Of a stretch of 64,000 nucleotides of DNA, positions 1-11,224 are shown one piece after another. The stretch is from Telmatactis stephensoni (lineage: Eukaryota > Cnidaria > Anthozoa > Actiniaria > Isophelliidae), in contig JALIZF010001803.1 in NCBI GenBank assembly GCA_029948255.1, positions 231,501-295,500 on the forward strand, written 5' to 3'. Numbering within the stretch: position 1 is the first letter of the stretch; every line of letters starts with the position of its first letter. The notes under the pieces were generated by a model. That model made no database searches. It saw only the letters and a list, made by a program, of their open reading frames with translations, and was not told where the DNA came from. The translations under genes and the position numbers were made by a program.

Positions 1-382
1 GCGCGAAAACAACACATTTTTATAAGGCATTTCTTGATTAGCATAGGGACTGTTCGCTTGTTGATAGATTGAGTCGCGGTCGTGTTATATCGATGTATAA
101 CTATCCAAGCGGAAGGGCGATATCTGATTACATTTCTCTGTTGGCGTTTTTATCTAACCACCCCAGCAATTAACGAACATTCTCTTAGAGGCAATATTCG
201 TGTTATTATTAAACTAAAGGGATTCATCCTCAGGGGCAATTCCTGTAGTGGACTGGGATGTCCAACCTTAAAGGGGTACCTTTTGAGGATTGGGGTATAG
301 AAGTGGGCAGGGAATTTACGATTTTAAGGGTAGAAAAGTCATTTGTGACTTTGGATCAGTACAGACAAGGAATTCTTGTCAA
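1..382. other. Unassigned flank, no gene seen
   Basis: No reading frame here has a recognisable domain or convincing splice sites. The segment is unique sequence to the left of the first copy of the segmental duplication. The homology to the 30.4 kb copy starts abruptly at about 383. Confidence 0.6.
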
Positions 383-1656
383 GGTACCAAAGATACATCA
401 AACATTTGGTAATTAAAGGGTAAGGGATGGAAAGTCTGTGCGCAGTGCATCCCCCCTCACAAAGTTTTATATATTCATACATAAGTTATGATGTTGGTAA
501 TGCCAGTATATACTCACGGCGAATTGCCTTTCTATCTCGTGATGCCTAAAAAAAGAAGCAAATAGTCACATCAACTCTTCTAGTCAACAGTTCATAATAT
601 TAAATCGCAAAAGGAAAAAGAAAACGCAGTCGAGAAACTACTCGTTGAGAATGGTCTTTGGAATTGAGACCCGACAAATCAAGTTGTTTTCCTAAGGGAC
701 AAGTGACTTGTGTTTTTTCTCCGGATCGTCCAGTTTTCCTCCCTCAGCAAAAAGGAATTGGTGAGTTGTGTTCACAGAATATTAGCCTTGATGTTGTGGT
801 AGTGTGTGAGAGTACAGTGGAATGCCTGGAAACTAGCTGTATTGCAAGTGCTCCTCCACTATGCATAAAAAATTAGCCATTGTATTCGTTCATTTTTCAT
901 TCGTCATGCACGTATTTATGTATTTATTTGTTTGTTTGTTTGCTTTTTTGTTTATTTCTTATTAAAAACATTAACTATCAGAATGTACCAATATTTCTTA
1001 GAATTTAGAATGCTACTTACTCATTTTTTTCATCCTCTCTCTCCTTCAATAATTTCTAAAAACGACAAAGTAGCGAATATAAAAATCATGCATAAAAATA
1101 TAGGCGCAAGGGGCACAACATTTAAGCATCGTTATTCTCTTTGACTGACAGCCTGACTGACTCACTGACTCACTGACTAGCTGGCTAACAATTTTTTGAA
1201 ACAATGTAGACAAAGAATAAGGTAGGCAAGAAAAAAGCGATAAAAAGAGAAATTGTGAATTAAACAATACCTTATTAGTTATTTCGAGATTCTTATACAT
1301 TGTTCTTAAATCGTTGTACGATTTTTTCTGTGTAGTTAAATGTTGGTAAAGAAATTAGTTGATAATTAACAGTCACACAAGAATAAATTGATGCAGTAAC
1401 GCCCTTTCCAATAAAAACACCTGTAGTAGAAAGTATAGTTATTCCAGTTTACTCCCATTAGCAACAAACCAAAGGATATTGTTGTATATATCTCCCTCAC
1501 AAAATGATGACTTCTTTACTCGGGTCAGTTTAGGGTCTTATAGATACTTACCAATGCCTTTCTTTTTTCTTTGTTCTTCTGTTAAATGAATAATCGATAA
1601 TTTCAGCATATAAGATTTATAGTTAACGTATTGACAGATATGTAGATACAATTCAA

Positions 1657-1819
1657 ACAACCAACCAACCGATCAACCAACCGACCGACCGACCGACCGA
1701 CCGACCGACCGACCGACCGACCGACCGACCGACCGACCGACCGACCAACCAACCGACCAACCAACCGACCGACCAACCAACCGACCGACCGACCAACCAA
1801 CCGACCAATCAACCGACCA
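1657..1819. repeat. CCGA/CCAA tetranucleotide array (copy 1)
   Basis: This is a run of CCGA units mixed with CCAA units. The matching array in the second copy (about 31738-31813) is roughly half as long, so it has expanded or contracted since the duplication. Reverse-strand open frames rich in Val-Gly-Arg-Ser are artefacts of the repeat. Confidence 0.95.
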
Positions 1820-2130
1820 TGCTCTCTGTTTGCATGTATAGATATGTTTTACCTTCAATTGAAGTTCTGTTTCTTCCAGTTGTATTTCAAGACTGTTGTA
1901 TGATTCTTTCTGTGTAATTCAATGTGACGAAGAGATGAGCAGAAAGAAAAAATATGGCTGAATACCGATAGTTAAGACAATATTGTAAATAATTACCAAG
2001 TCAGCTAGCTCCTGCTGCGTTTTCTGCAAAACCAAATAACATTAAACATTATGGTTAATTTAGTTTTTATTTTTACAACTTTCTTTTCAACGTTCATTCA
2101 TCTATATATCCTACTAACTAACCAATCAAT

Positions 2131-2510
2131 GCTTAGCTTCCTTCCTTCCTGATTGCCTAGCTGTCTGCATAACTCCCTTCTCTCCTCCACTCTCTTCTTT
2201 TCTTTCTTCTCTTCTACCCACTTTTCATCTCTTTCTTTCGTCTAACTTTCTTCTTTACATTTGTCTTGCTTTCTTTTCATTCTTTTATTTATTCTCTCTT
2301 TCTTTCTTTCTAATTTCTTCCTTGTTTTTTTAACCAGTTTATGCCAAATTCATTCTTTCGGTAATTTTTTTCCTTCCTTTCTTTAGTTCTCCGTTCTTTC
2401 TTATCTCTTTTGATCTCTCTTTTTCCTTTATATTCTTTTTTCTCTTTTCTCTCTTTTCTTCATTTCTCTCTCTCACGTTATTTCTTTCTTTTGTTCCAAT
2501 GACTGGCTTC
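2131..2510. repeat. Pyrimidine-rich (TTTC/CTTT) low-complexity tract
   Basis: A CT-rich stretch of about 380 bases made of TTTC, CCTT and TCTC runs. It is conserved in the second copy at about 32125-32505. No coding content is seen. Confidence 0.8.
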
Positions 2511-2961
2511 AATTCATAATTCATTTAATAATGTTCGTTGTCTTTCTTTACCGTTAAAATTTAGTGAGATATCGGCAACTATCAGTTACTTACGTATACG
2601 TTTTCGTAAAATTTGATTTCATCTGAAATACAAATCATGTACAATAAAAGTTAGAAAAGTTGTTACCGGCTAATTTCCATGTATTTTTCTTAAGGTAATT
2701 TACCCATCCTAAAAGCCATGACTTCCAAAACTACCAAACCTCAGTTACAATCTAGCTATGGCTACAATTAACTGTCGCTCATTAACAAAGCTGCGTTGGA
2801 CTAGAATGATTATCATTGTTCACGTCACTTTTATAAGAAATCAAACCGCTGGAAAATACCATCGCTGCAAGAGACCATAGTATTATGGTCTCTTGATCGC
2901 TGATAATTGTTCGCGCGCGCAGTTTGCTCGATTAGTTCTCTACTATATAAGAGCCTCGTTT

Positions 2962-3017
2962 TCAGACCACGTGAAGCCACTCTTGCAATTCCCAAGCGAA
3001 TGTCACGTGGTCTGAAA
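2962..3017. repeat. Short inverted repeat (CAGACCACGTGA arms)
   Basis: TTTCAGACCACGTGA at the left pairs with TCACGTGGTCTGAAA at the right across a spacer of about 26 bp. It lies in the part of copy 1 that is missing from copy 2. A second small palindrome (AAGAGACCATA...TATGGTCTCTT) lies just upstream at about 2871-2897. Confidence 0.75.
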
Positions 3018-3085
3018 TGGGCAATACGCAGCCGCTAAAGAGGTCTATTGATAATTGATGATTGATAATTGATAATTGTTTAATA

Positions 3086-3222
3086 CCCTGGACCCGGTTG
3101 TTCGAAAGACGATTAGCGTTAACCCAGGATTAAATCTAAAGAAAACCATTGATTTTAACCCAGGATTCAATCTAAAGAAACCCATAGTGGTTTTAATCGT
3201 TATTCAAACAACCGAGCCCTGG
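3086..3222. mobile_element. MITE-like element, GGTTGTTCGAA termini
   Basis: The left end CCCTGGACCCGGTTGTTCGAA is inverted at the right end as TTCAAACAACCGAGCCCTGG with a few mismatches. The interior carries two tandem copies of a unit around TTAACCCAGGATTCAATCTA. In the second copy of the segmental duplication only the right end survives (at about 32870-32893), so the rest was lost there or partly gained here. It looks like a small non-autonomous DNA element; the superfamily is not assigned. Confidence 0.55.
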
Positions 3223-3301
3223 ACATATAAATCAATATAGAGTGTACAACTTATAATTAACATAAAAGCATATCGATGTTAAGTTATGCTATTTGTTTTA
3301 C

Positions 3302-3557
3302 TATACACCTATTTCAAAAAAGGTTGTCACCGCTAAGAGCGATAGGCGATAGGTAATAGGTCATTCCAAGACCGCAAAGCACTATTGATTTCTAATTGAT
3401 TTACATATGAATAGCCAAATATTTGATGGAAGAGTGCAAAGAAAGATTTAGGATGGCTTAATTAAGAAATCAATAGTGCTTTGCGGTCTTGGAATGACCT
3501 ATTACCTATCGCCTATCGCTCTTAGCAGTGACAACCTTTTTTTGAAATAGGTGTATA
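3302..3557. mobile_element. Fold-back MITE with about 95-bp arms; empty site known
   Basis: Arms 3302-3397 and 3463-3557 are almost perfect inverted copies, beginning TATACACCTATTTC and ending GAAATAGGTGTATA. The matching place in the second copy of the duplication (about 32974-32983) has no element and reads TTATTATATATTTGC, so copy 1 is a filled site and copy 2 an empty one. The target duplication is TA or TATA; it cannot be resolved because it merges with the termini. There is no coding capacity. Confidence 0.85.
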
Positions 3558-3574
3558 TTTGCTAGATTGTGAAG

Positions 3575-6292
3575 CAGAGGAGGGTGGTCAACTGGCACGT
3601 GACAAAATAATAAGCCAATCATAGCGCGTATAATTCTGTAAACATGATCAGCCGGAAGTCAACAAAATCGACGGGTAAGCTTCCGGAAAATGCATGTTTA
3701 TTTCCATTTCTTATTATACAAATACTGTTTCTGCCGGGAAATCATCTCAATATGCATACATGGTACTGGTGTAAAAATCTTAAAGCATATGATAAACGTT
3801 AGCCGCGAAAAATTAAAGGAGATTCGCACTCTTTTCCAATGACGTAAATCATTGTCAAGCCAAAAAGGGAGACCAGAAATAATGTATTTTTCTCAATTAT
3901 TATTGTGTGTGGATTCACTGTAACATCTGAAATCATTAGAAAAATGTCTGTTCTATTCAAAAAGTGAACCCCACATAACCCCACATCCAAGCATTTTTGA
4001 AATATTGACAGTTTTGTGTGTCAAGAGAACAAGGAAAACGGATCGATAATGGCGTCAATGACAACACATATGCAGCAGTGAGACAGAAAGGCACTGAAAA
4101 TAAAATTTGTATGTTACATTGTTGTTTTAGGTTTTAAAGTGTAACGTGGAATTGAGGAAAAGTGATCATAACCTTCAAATGGGATTTCACGGACTGCACC
4201 CACGACTAAAAACCCAAAAGACATTTGGGGAAAACAAGAAAGAATAAGACTTACCTCTGAGAATTTACGACCATTCCATTTCAAAGTGCTTTTTATTTTC
4301 CATGCAATATGAATTTATCTTGCTGTTCAAAATTACAAAGAAGCTCTTAATTGTCATATTTGAGGATTTTGATCTATATGTACGATCCGCAGAGAAAGTG
4401 TTGTCGTGGTCTTGCACAACAAGCTACTGAACGCGCCCGTGTGGTGCTTCGTAGCTTTGCGAAAAGACTGAAGCTAAAGCTCAAAAATCCATTTAATATA
4501 AGCTTAATCATGCATGCAGAAGCGTAATTAAAATAAAACGATAACAGGCTATATTTACAGCATTTTCAGTGGAGATGAAAAATGTTGTTTTGAATATTAA
4601 CTTACCGGCTTGCCTGCATGATTTCATTTTCCGGCGCCCATTTTCCCGCTCTTTTCGCTTGATCGCACAACCTTGTAAGTGAAGTGATGTTTTTTTCCAA
4701 AACTCTTCAGTAATTTTACTGAAAAATCTGCCAGAAGTCTTCACAGATTAGATTACTAGTTTGTTTTCCATTGAAAATTAACATTAATAACGATTTGGGC
4801 ACAAAAGGTTTGGTTCTTGGCTTTTCTTATTACTCGTGCCCAGGCCGTAGGCCGGCACGAGTCTAGGTTCAATCTCCACCTGCAGCTGAGTTGAATGCAT
4901 TCCCCGAAAAGGATTATGGGTCAGCTACTTTGGTTAGCATTTCCTAATCTGATTTGAGCACAGGTAGCCCAAGCTGTGCATCTGTATATGAAATATATGG
5001 GATTCCACGATCGATTTGTTGAAAAATAAATTTTGAATAAATAAACAATTTGGGCTCATGATACTGTTGTGCTTGTCTTTCTGTGTATTTCTGTGAAGTT
5101 TCAAGCCGTTTCGTGCTCATTTGAGGGAGTTATAGCGATTTGAATTTTTCTCCCTTCATGTACATATATTACTGGGGACGAGTCAGGGCCAGTATAAGGG
5201 CTCGCCAACCACAAACATCCACAGTCACAAAGTCAGTGTTGTTTACTCCTCGAAACTCCTCGAAACTTGTTTTTCCGTTCAAAGAGAACATCATATTAGC
5301 AAAGAGATCGGCAAATTGAAGCAATGATGTAATTTTCTGTCATATTTCTTTACGTTCAGTTGGAAACAAACTCACAAGTTGAAGGACTTTGGCTGTCGTT
5401 TTGTTAAAATAAATGCTTTTTCCCGCCACTCGGCAGCGCGTCCGCGCCGTTAACAGAAAAGGCGCGAATTTCTCGTATTTTTTATTTGACTCGGAAATAT
5501 TTTAGTGAAACTCTCTATTATGTCTTCTATAATAGCAAAATGGGTTTACAGCATTCTAGAAAATGAGGCATTCGTATTTTATCCATTATCTTGGTAGGTA
5601 TGAAATAGTACAAAGAAATGCTAATCAAAATAGCATTTCAAATCCTCGATTCTGATTGGTTGACCTTGGGATTGTTGCGAAGGTCAACTCAGCTGGCCCA
5701 GCTGAGTTGACCTTGACTTTTTAACACGTGACGTTGGTGAAAAATGATGAAAACTTGTTCAAACCACAATTTTCTGGAGTGAAATTTAATGGTGATCTCA
5801 AAAATGAAAAGTAAAATTGGTGTCCAGTGCTCGTTTTCAAGAAAATCAGCGTTGAATGGATGCCTATTTACGAGTTTTTGAGCCAAAAAACACGCCACCG
5901 GAAGTAATTAGAAAAATAAATACAATTCCCAAAATAATAGCTCTACAAGGACTACAATCGTACACAATTTAGCCAGTGGTATATTCTACGTAATACTATA
6001 AACACTTTTGATATAATGACTAAACTATACCTTCATTTCTTGACTTTTGTAACGTGACTTCGAACAAAAAATTTCCTCAAGTCGAACAAAATTTGTTAGA
6101 AAAATCCAATTTTTCATAGGTTTGAGTGATTAACTTTTTCTACAAATTTGATATGTTTGAGATATTTAGTAGCTTTTTCAAATAAGTGCCAAAAAAGTAT
6201 AGGGTCCCGTGCAAAAATGAAGGGTTTTATGCCGTTGAAGGTGTAAAAAACGCCAAAAAGTACCAACCGGAAGCAGCGCCATATTGGAAAAT
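3575..6292. other. Intergenic region, no gene identified
   Basis: No frame here matches a protein family I recognise. It does hold two short perfect palindromes: ACTCGTGCC...GGCACGAGT around 4841-4862, and a 16-base-arm palindrome AAGGTCAACTCAGCTG/CAGCTGAGTTGACCTT at about 5679-5713. The rest is AT-rich single-copy-looking sequence. Confidence 0.5.
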
Positions 6293-6377
6293 GACGACCG
6301 CATGGCATTGTGGTCTACCATTATGACGACCGCATGGCATTGTGGTCTACCATAATGACGACCGCATGGCATTGTGG
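6293..6377. repeat. 32-bp tandem repeat (2.7 copies)
   Basis: Units start at 6293, 6325 and 6357, each beginning GACGACCGCATGGCATTGTGG. The last is cut off where the AAGG array begins. Confidence 0.95.
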
Positions 6378-6505
6378 AAGAAGGAAAGGAAGGAGGGAAG
6401 AAAGGAAGAAAGGAAGAAAGGAAGGAAGGAAGGAAGGAAGGAAGGAAGGAAGGAAGGAAGGAAGGAAGGAAGGAAGGAAGGAAGGAAGGAAGGAAGGAAG
6501 GAAGG
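6378..6505. repeat. AAGG tetranucleotide microsatellite
   Basis: A long uninterrupted run of GGAA/AAGG units. It joins directly to a sequence rich in CACCGCAACACC motifs. Frames giving Lys-Glu-Gly-Arg or Phe-Leu-Pro-Ser repeats in this interval are simple-repeat artefacts. Confidence 0.95.
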
Positions 6506-6647
6506 CGGCATTGGGGGTCTAGCATACCGCAACACCACAAAGAAATAAATGTCAACACCGCAAAAAAACTCGACGGAACACCGTCACCGCAATTTTTCCA
6601 TAGGAACGTGATAAAACATTTTTGTTGGACCTTAAAATCGCAATGCC

Positions 6648-6682
<35 letters not shown>

Positions 6683-6880
6683 GCTTCACCGTACATCGCA
6701 CACAAAATAACGTAAGCACTACACATCGCAAGGTTTGTGATCACCGCAACACCACATTTTTCAGCCTCGTTCACCGCAACACTGCACTAAGAAAAAGGCC
6801 AACACCGCACCACCACAAACCCCAATGTCCCCCTCAGGAAAGAAGGGAGGGAGGGAGGGAGGGGGGGGGGGGGGTTGTAA
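6506..6880. repeat. CACCGCAACACCGC-motif dispersed repeat with poly-A and poly-G
   Basis: Degenerate copies of CACCGCAACACCGCA recur through this stretch, which also carries an A-run of about 30 at 6651-6680 and a G-run near 6861-6874. A related segment in the opposite orientation lies at 9274-9475, again next to a TTCC-rich tract. This suggests a dispersed repeat family. It has no coding capacity. Confidence 0.7.
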
Positions 6881-7942
6881 AAATGAGAAAAAAAAAAACA
6901 GCAGTGTATTCTGCAGTCTGAATATGCGGCACAGGCTCAATGATTTTTCTCGGGATCATTTGCATGACAACGTGTTAATTAGTCGGGCGGCTAGCCCGAC
7001 TTTAGTTCTACCTTTTGGTCTTCTGTCACGTCGCGTTTAGTCCCCCCATGATGCTTTACGAACTCGACAACAGGGATCCCATTCATGTCTTACGATAGCC
7101 ACATGGTCGATCGAACTTCGAGAAGGGAGCGAAGGGAAGATATATGTTTACAAGACTTTATTACGAAGTCATTCTTGAAGATGTCGAAGAAATTACCTGC
7201 TAAGACGCTCAAATCACATACAAATGCACACACCGTCCGCGATAGACCCACACTAAAAGATGTCTTTTGAGCGTACATTTCGACCCGGGTTGTTTCAAGG
7301 ACTGTCTAACATATCGAACATGTCTAATATGGAAAACAAGCTAAAACGAGTTCTCACTAGTTCACACCAGATCGATGATGATCATAGCAAAAATATCACA
7401 AATGACAATACAAATGACAGTGACAAAAATGAAAGTCACAAAATGCTAAGTGATATTTTTCGAGAGGGCAATGTTCTGTTACGGGTCATTTTGCGTGTTA
7501 CTGTTCGAATCGAAGCTCGTCTACTGGCCGAATCAATTCGCCAAGATAATAAGTATAAAGTGAGGTCGCACCGAGAATCTCTGCAATACATTTGGTTACC
7601 CTATGAAAGAAAATTTTATACTTTGTATGTGATGGAATTGTATTTATCATTCGTTTGATCTATAAAAGCGTCAAGTACAGTAGACAATCGGCGGTATCTT
7701 TGACCGTGATGCAACTAGATTTTTAAAATCAGTTAGTTTTATAATCATTGCCAACGCTAGCCGTTTGTGATTGTTTGAAAAATTGCTTTTACACAAAGTG
7801 CTAAATATTTTGAACTGTCATAGTGTGTGTCCGACACTGATCCTGGAGAATTATGTTTTGTAGTTCAACATTGAAGGTCAACTAGCAGTGTTCGTCACAC
7901 AACGCACAAGAGATAGACAAGAAACATTTCAGAGAAAGCGGT
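6881..7942. other. No gene supported; one 132-codon open frame
   Basis: An open frame on the plus strand at 7260-7658 encodes 132 residues. It has a polar, Asp/Asn/Lys-rich first half and no recognised domain, signal peptide or membrane segment. Nothing around it suggests a promoter or splice sites. I treat it as chance, but it is the longest non-repetitive frame in this stretch. Confidence 0.4.
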
Positions 7943-8026
7943 ATAGTCTCCTTTGCAGCCTTTTTTTGTGTCGTCACGCAAGGCTTGAACTGCGTGACGA
8001 CACAAAAAAGGCTGCAAAGGAGACTA
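7943..8026. mobile_element. Snapback MITE, CGTCACGCAA core, 10-bp direct repeats
   Basis: AGTCTCCTTTGCAGCC at 7945 is inverted at GGCTGCAAAGGAGACT ending 8025, and the arms continue inward to TCGTCACGCA/TGCGTGACGA. The element is flanked on both sides by AGAAAGCGGT (7933-7942 and 8027-8036), a 10-bp target-site duplication. That length fits Mutator-like elements (9-11 bp). A sister element with the same architecture is at 42916-42990. Confidence 0.8.
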
Positions 8027-9273
8027 AGAAAGCGGTGTACTTTCGTGAGTTTTAGGGGAACAGTTCTGCTAACGTGGATACACCAGCTGTTTTCTGCTCG
8101 CAGCACTTAACTTTCTATTAGAAATGAACCATAGCAGTTATCTCACGTTGCAAGTGTTTATCTTCGCGCTGCAAACAACATACAATTTTACATGATTTTA
8201 CGCTCAAGTAGCCCGACTTCACGCTACATTAGCGTCTAGTTGCGTCAATTCGGTGGTGGGGATCCAGCGGCGGATCCAAGGGGGGGGGGGGGGGGGGGCA
8301 GGGGGGCCAGTGCCCTTCCGTTTTCAGTTGGGTCCTCTTATTTTTTTCTTTCTTTCTCTCTCTCACTCACAATCTATATCTTGTCTAAACGTGTAGAACA
8401 ATATACTTTCCCAAAGCATTACTTTCTAAATGTTTGTTGTTGGTTGGTTTTATCGTAATTGTTTAGCCCAAATTTCGCGCCTGCTGCGCTCGTGAAAAAG
8501 GATAACTATAGAATAGGTTGTTTTAGCCTTTCAGAATTTGATGGCTTGCTACAGCCCTGTGATGTTACTTTAGAAGGGGGCTTGAGGAAATTATGCCCTC
8601 TGTGTTTTGTAAAATGGTGCATCCCCCTTTCAAAAGGTCTAGATCCGCATTTCTGTTGTGTCGGTGGTACAACTAATCATGTTTAAATTTGACTGACGAT
8701 TACACTGAATTGCATAAATGATTTGTTATCCTGTATATTTATTTCAGTTCGATGCACAGTTCTGACCAGATGCTTCGGCTTCTTTCAAACCATGTGATTC
8801 AGTGTTAGGGTATTTAGTGATAGCTTAGTTTTATTGATTAGGTGTCCTAAAGTGTCTTTCAGTCAGCTTAGTGTTAATTGTCAAACATTTTGCCTTAAAT
8901 TGAGAAACACAACAAAGTTAAGATTAATAACGGAATCACGATACAATTTTCAGATATTGTACCTATTATTTTCGTACGTTTGTGGAGTTCCTCAAGTGTT
9001 TGATAATAGTCCGACAGGAATTCAGTATTATCATAAACCAAGTGCATTTTACTTCCATTTCAATCCTCTCACTTTACTTCCCTTTCAATCTCTCACTGTA
9101 CAGTGTACTGTACTTCTTTACCAGGACGACTTGCAAGGACAAAGCATTACAAGGGCATGCAATGCCTGAAGATATGGAGCCTTTCGTTTTCCAGTAGCAA
9201 CCTCCGGTAGCAACCTCTACCTCTAAGTCAAACTCTTCACATAGAAGTTTCACATACCAAGAAGACTGCGATG
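8027..9273. other. Intergenic; G-run and low-complexity DNA
   Basis: A G-run interrupted once by A/C lies at 8281-8306, next to GGCGGATCC, followed by a CT-rich stretch. Open frames at 8459-8686 and 8834-9197 show no recognisable domain. Confidence 0.45.
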
Positions 9274-9475
9274 AAACAGTTCCTTCCTTCCTTTTGCGGT
9301 GTTGCGGTGATGACATTTATTTCTTTGCGGTGTTGCGGTGTACCGGCCAGACCGCCCAATGCCCCCCTCCTTCTTTCCTTCCTTCCCTCCCTCGTTTCTT
9401 CCTTCCCTCCCTTCGTCGTTCCTTTCTTCCTTCCTTCCTTCCCTCCTTTCCTGCGCCTCCCTCCCCAAAAAAGCG
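9274..9475. repeat. Inverse-oriented CACCGC-motif repeat with TTCC tract
   Basis: GCGGTGTTGCGGTG occurs at the left and again about 35 bases on, followed by GCCCAATGCCCCCCTCC and a CTTCC-rich run to about 9455. Read on the minus strand this is the same order as 6480-6560 (AAGG array, GGCATTGGG, CACCGCAACACC, AAAGAAATAAATGTC). The two are diverged members of one repeat family in opposite orientations. Confidence 0.75.
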
Positions 9476-9628
9476 GAGAACGAAGCCAAATATCGAATAT
9501 CTGGGTTACCTGTGGTGAGCCTTGAGTGATTATTGACGTGGTCAGCAGTACATATTTTTAAAGTCTTCGAGCTATGTAGCTTTCGCTTGATTTTTCCTCC
9601 TGAAATGGCTTCTTCAAAGAGGATTATG

Positions 9629-9716
9629 GACTCTATTGACCTCTGATGGATATGCTAAGACTTCTATTGACCTCTGATGGACTCTATTGACCTCTGATGG
9701 ATATGCTAAGACTTCT
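9629..9716. repeat. Short tandem repeat, CTATTGACCTCTGATGG
   Basis: The 17-mer CTATTGACCTCTGATGG occurs at 9633, 9664 and 9683, with ATATGCTAAGACTT following the first and third. This is a partial duplication of a unit of about 50 bp. Confidence 0.85.
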
Positions 9717-10912
9717 TATGAAGCATTATCAAGTAATGCAGAAAGAGATGTTTGAAAGTTGCCGTGAATTATGAAGCTGGACTTTATTGGCGTTGTCACG
9801 TTTCTCTTGGACTGATTCGGTTGCCAATGCTTTCAACATGGAGAACAATTATTCTTTGATGATATATTTTTGCTTTGAGTCAAGGTAAGTCTACTTATAG
9901 TGCCAAATTTACGTTGTGGTGATTGAAAATTTTGGAACTATGATGCAGTAAAAGTTGGGGTCGAAGCAGGCTAATTAGCATATTTCAGTTGCAAGACCCG
10001 TCAGTTAACTGATCAATATTTCTTTGAAATTGATAAAAACATAAATTGTTGTCATTAGAGCCCTTATTCATCACTTTCTCAAGCCAAGTAAAGAGGATTT
10101 AACCATAAAAATCAGAACAAAATGCGAGGTCATATTTCCTGCAATTGCAATAGGTGGGTTAGTTTAAAGCAGCGTGACATCGTTATTATTTGATTGCCCA
10201 AAAATATAAAACAATTCCTGGCAAAGGCTAAGATAAAGTGTTCACATGATGTCAGTTGCTTTACGATTTCAGCGTTACCACCAGAGTTATGGATCCCTAA
10301 AGTTGGTCAAAATTCAGCAATTTTCAAAACTCGAAAACCATGTAATGTTTAAAATACCTGTATTCGGTTGCCAAGGCAACAATTGAGACACAAAGGCAAC
10401 CAAACGAATAGCAAAAGATTGATCTTTTCTAGGATTTTAAAATTATTTTCAGGCATTAGGTAACCTACTTACAGTGAGGTTTTAAAAAGGTGGAAATTTG
10501 GGAGTGTTTTTGATCAAAACTGGCCCAAAATAAGGCATGTGCGTTGCCATGGAAACCAAAGGCTTCCACACCTAATCATATGGGTATTTCTTCATAGGCA
10601 GGTATAGGGAAACTGTATGCAAAGTTTCAAGAAAATCTAATTTTTGGAATGGCCGCCGTATATTTGATATTTAGAGTCAATGACACTTAAGTAGCTATAA
10701 CTATAACCCATAAAACGAAGCACTGATGGAGAGAGGGGGTTAAAGAGCGCTGTCAGCTTCCTGGGAGACTACTAGCTTAATTCTAGCTGAAGGAACTACC
10801 AATGCTAAATATAGTACTTTAACTTTTTCTTATCAGAATATACATTGATAGAAAGAGTATTTGTACTATACACATTTAAATACAGTAATAACAAAAGGTT
10901 TTTATTCTGTAG
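9717..10912. other. AT-rich non-coding DNA
   Basis: No open frame of note and no strong repeat is seen. A polypyrimidine stretch followed by TTTTTATTCTGTAG at the right end serves as the candidate acceptor of the exon-like feature that follows. Confidence 0.5.
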
Positions 10913-11224
10913 AGTTTTACATCATGGCTTTTACCAGAAGAGATCAGTAGGCGTTTCTTCAAGGAAATGGGTGGAATCCAAAAGTCACTGGAACAAGATC
11001 ATGTCAGAGACAGTGAAGTTGGCAAAGAAGCATTTACTATATCACTCTCTCATTTTCTCAAACGAAGCAAAGAAGACAAGGCTCATATATTTTTCTTAGC
11101 GGCATCAGATTCAGATTCTGTTAACACTGAAGATATTGCAGGATTATGTGGTATCGTGCTAAACGTTGTACTGTGTAGTTCTAAAGGATGCAAAGTATGG
11201 CATGGTTTTGGTGTAATTCTTCGC
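10913..11224 (+). pseudogene. MEAK7/TLDC1-like N-terminal exon fragment
   Basis: A continuous frame runs from a plausible 3' splice site (TTTTTATTCTGTAG ending 10912) to a stop at 11225. It reads SFTSWLLPEEISRRFFKEMGG, then, after about 20 residues, KEAFTISLSHFLKRSKEDKA and later VNTEDIAGLCGIVLNVVL. The order and spacing resemble the N-terminal EF-hand-like region of MEAK7 (TLDC1), an mTOR-associated lysosomal protein. In particular it matches the LPEE, FTxSxSHxLKxxxEEK and following helix segments as I know them. No TLDc domain exon follows within the window, and the exact 3' donor is unclear (candidates near 11140). It is therefore more likely a stranded exon or gene fragment than a complete gene. 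The family assignment is from memory and needs an alignment. Confidence 0.45.

Larger units (their letters stand above)
383..3574 (+). repeat. Segmental duplication, copy 1
   Basis: From GGTACCAAAGATAC at 383 to GCTAG(A)TTGTGAAG at 3574 the sequence matches 30447-32997 in the same orientation. Only scattered substitutions and length changes of simple repeats separate the two for most of their length. Copy 1 holds extra material that copy 2 lacks: a longer CCGA array, about 0.3 kb around 2870-3190, and a 256-bp fold-back element at 3302-3557. No gene is recognised inside it; the short open frames do not keep a domain. Confidence 0.9.

Noticed and set aside
1603..1858. Val-Gly-Arg-Ser and related repeat proteins
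   Set aside because: Pure CCGA/CCAA microsatellite; the array length differs between the two duplicate copies, with no frame constraint.
6178..6774. 198-codon minus-strand frame with poly-Phe and Phe-Leu-Pro-Ser repeats
   Set aside because: It crosses a poly-A run, an AAGG array and a 32-bp tandem repeat; no domain.
7260..7658. 132-codon plus-strand frame starting MSFERTFRPG
   Set aside because: No recognised domain, no supporting splice or promoter signals. Kept only as a note in the region entry.
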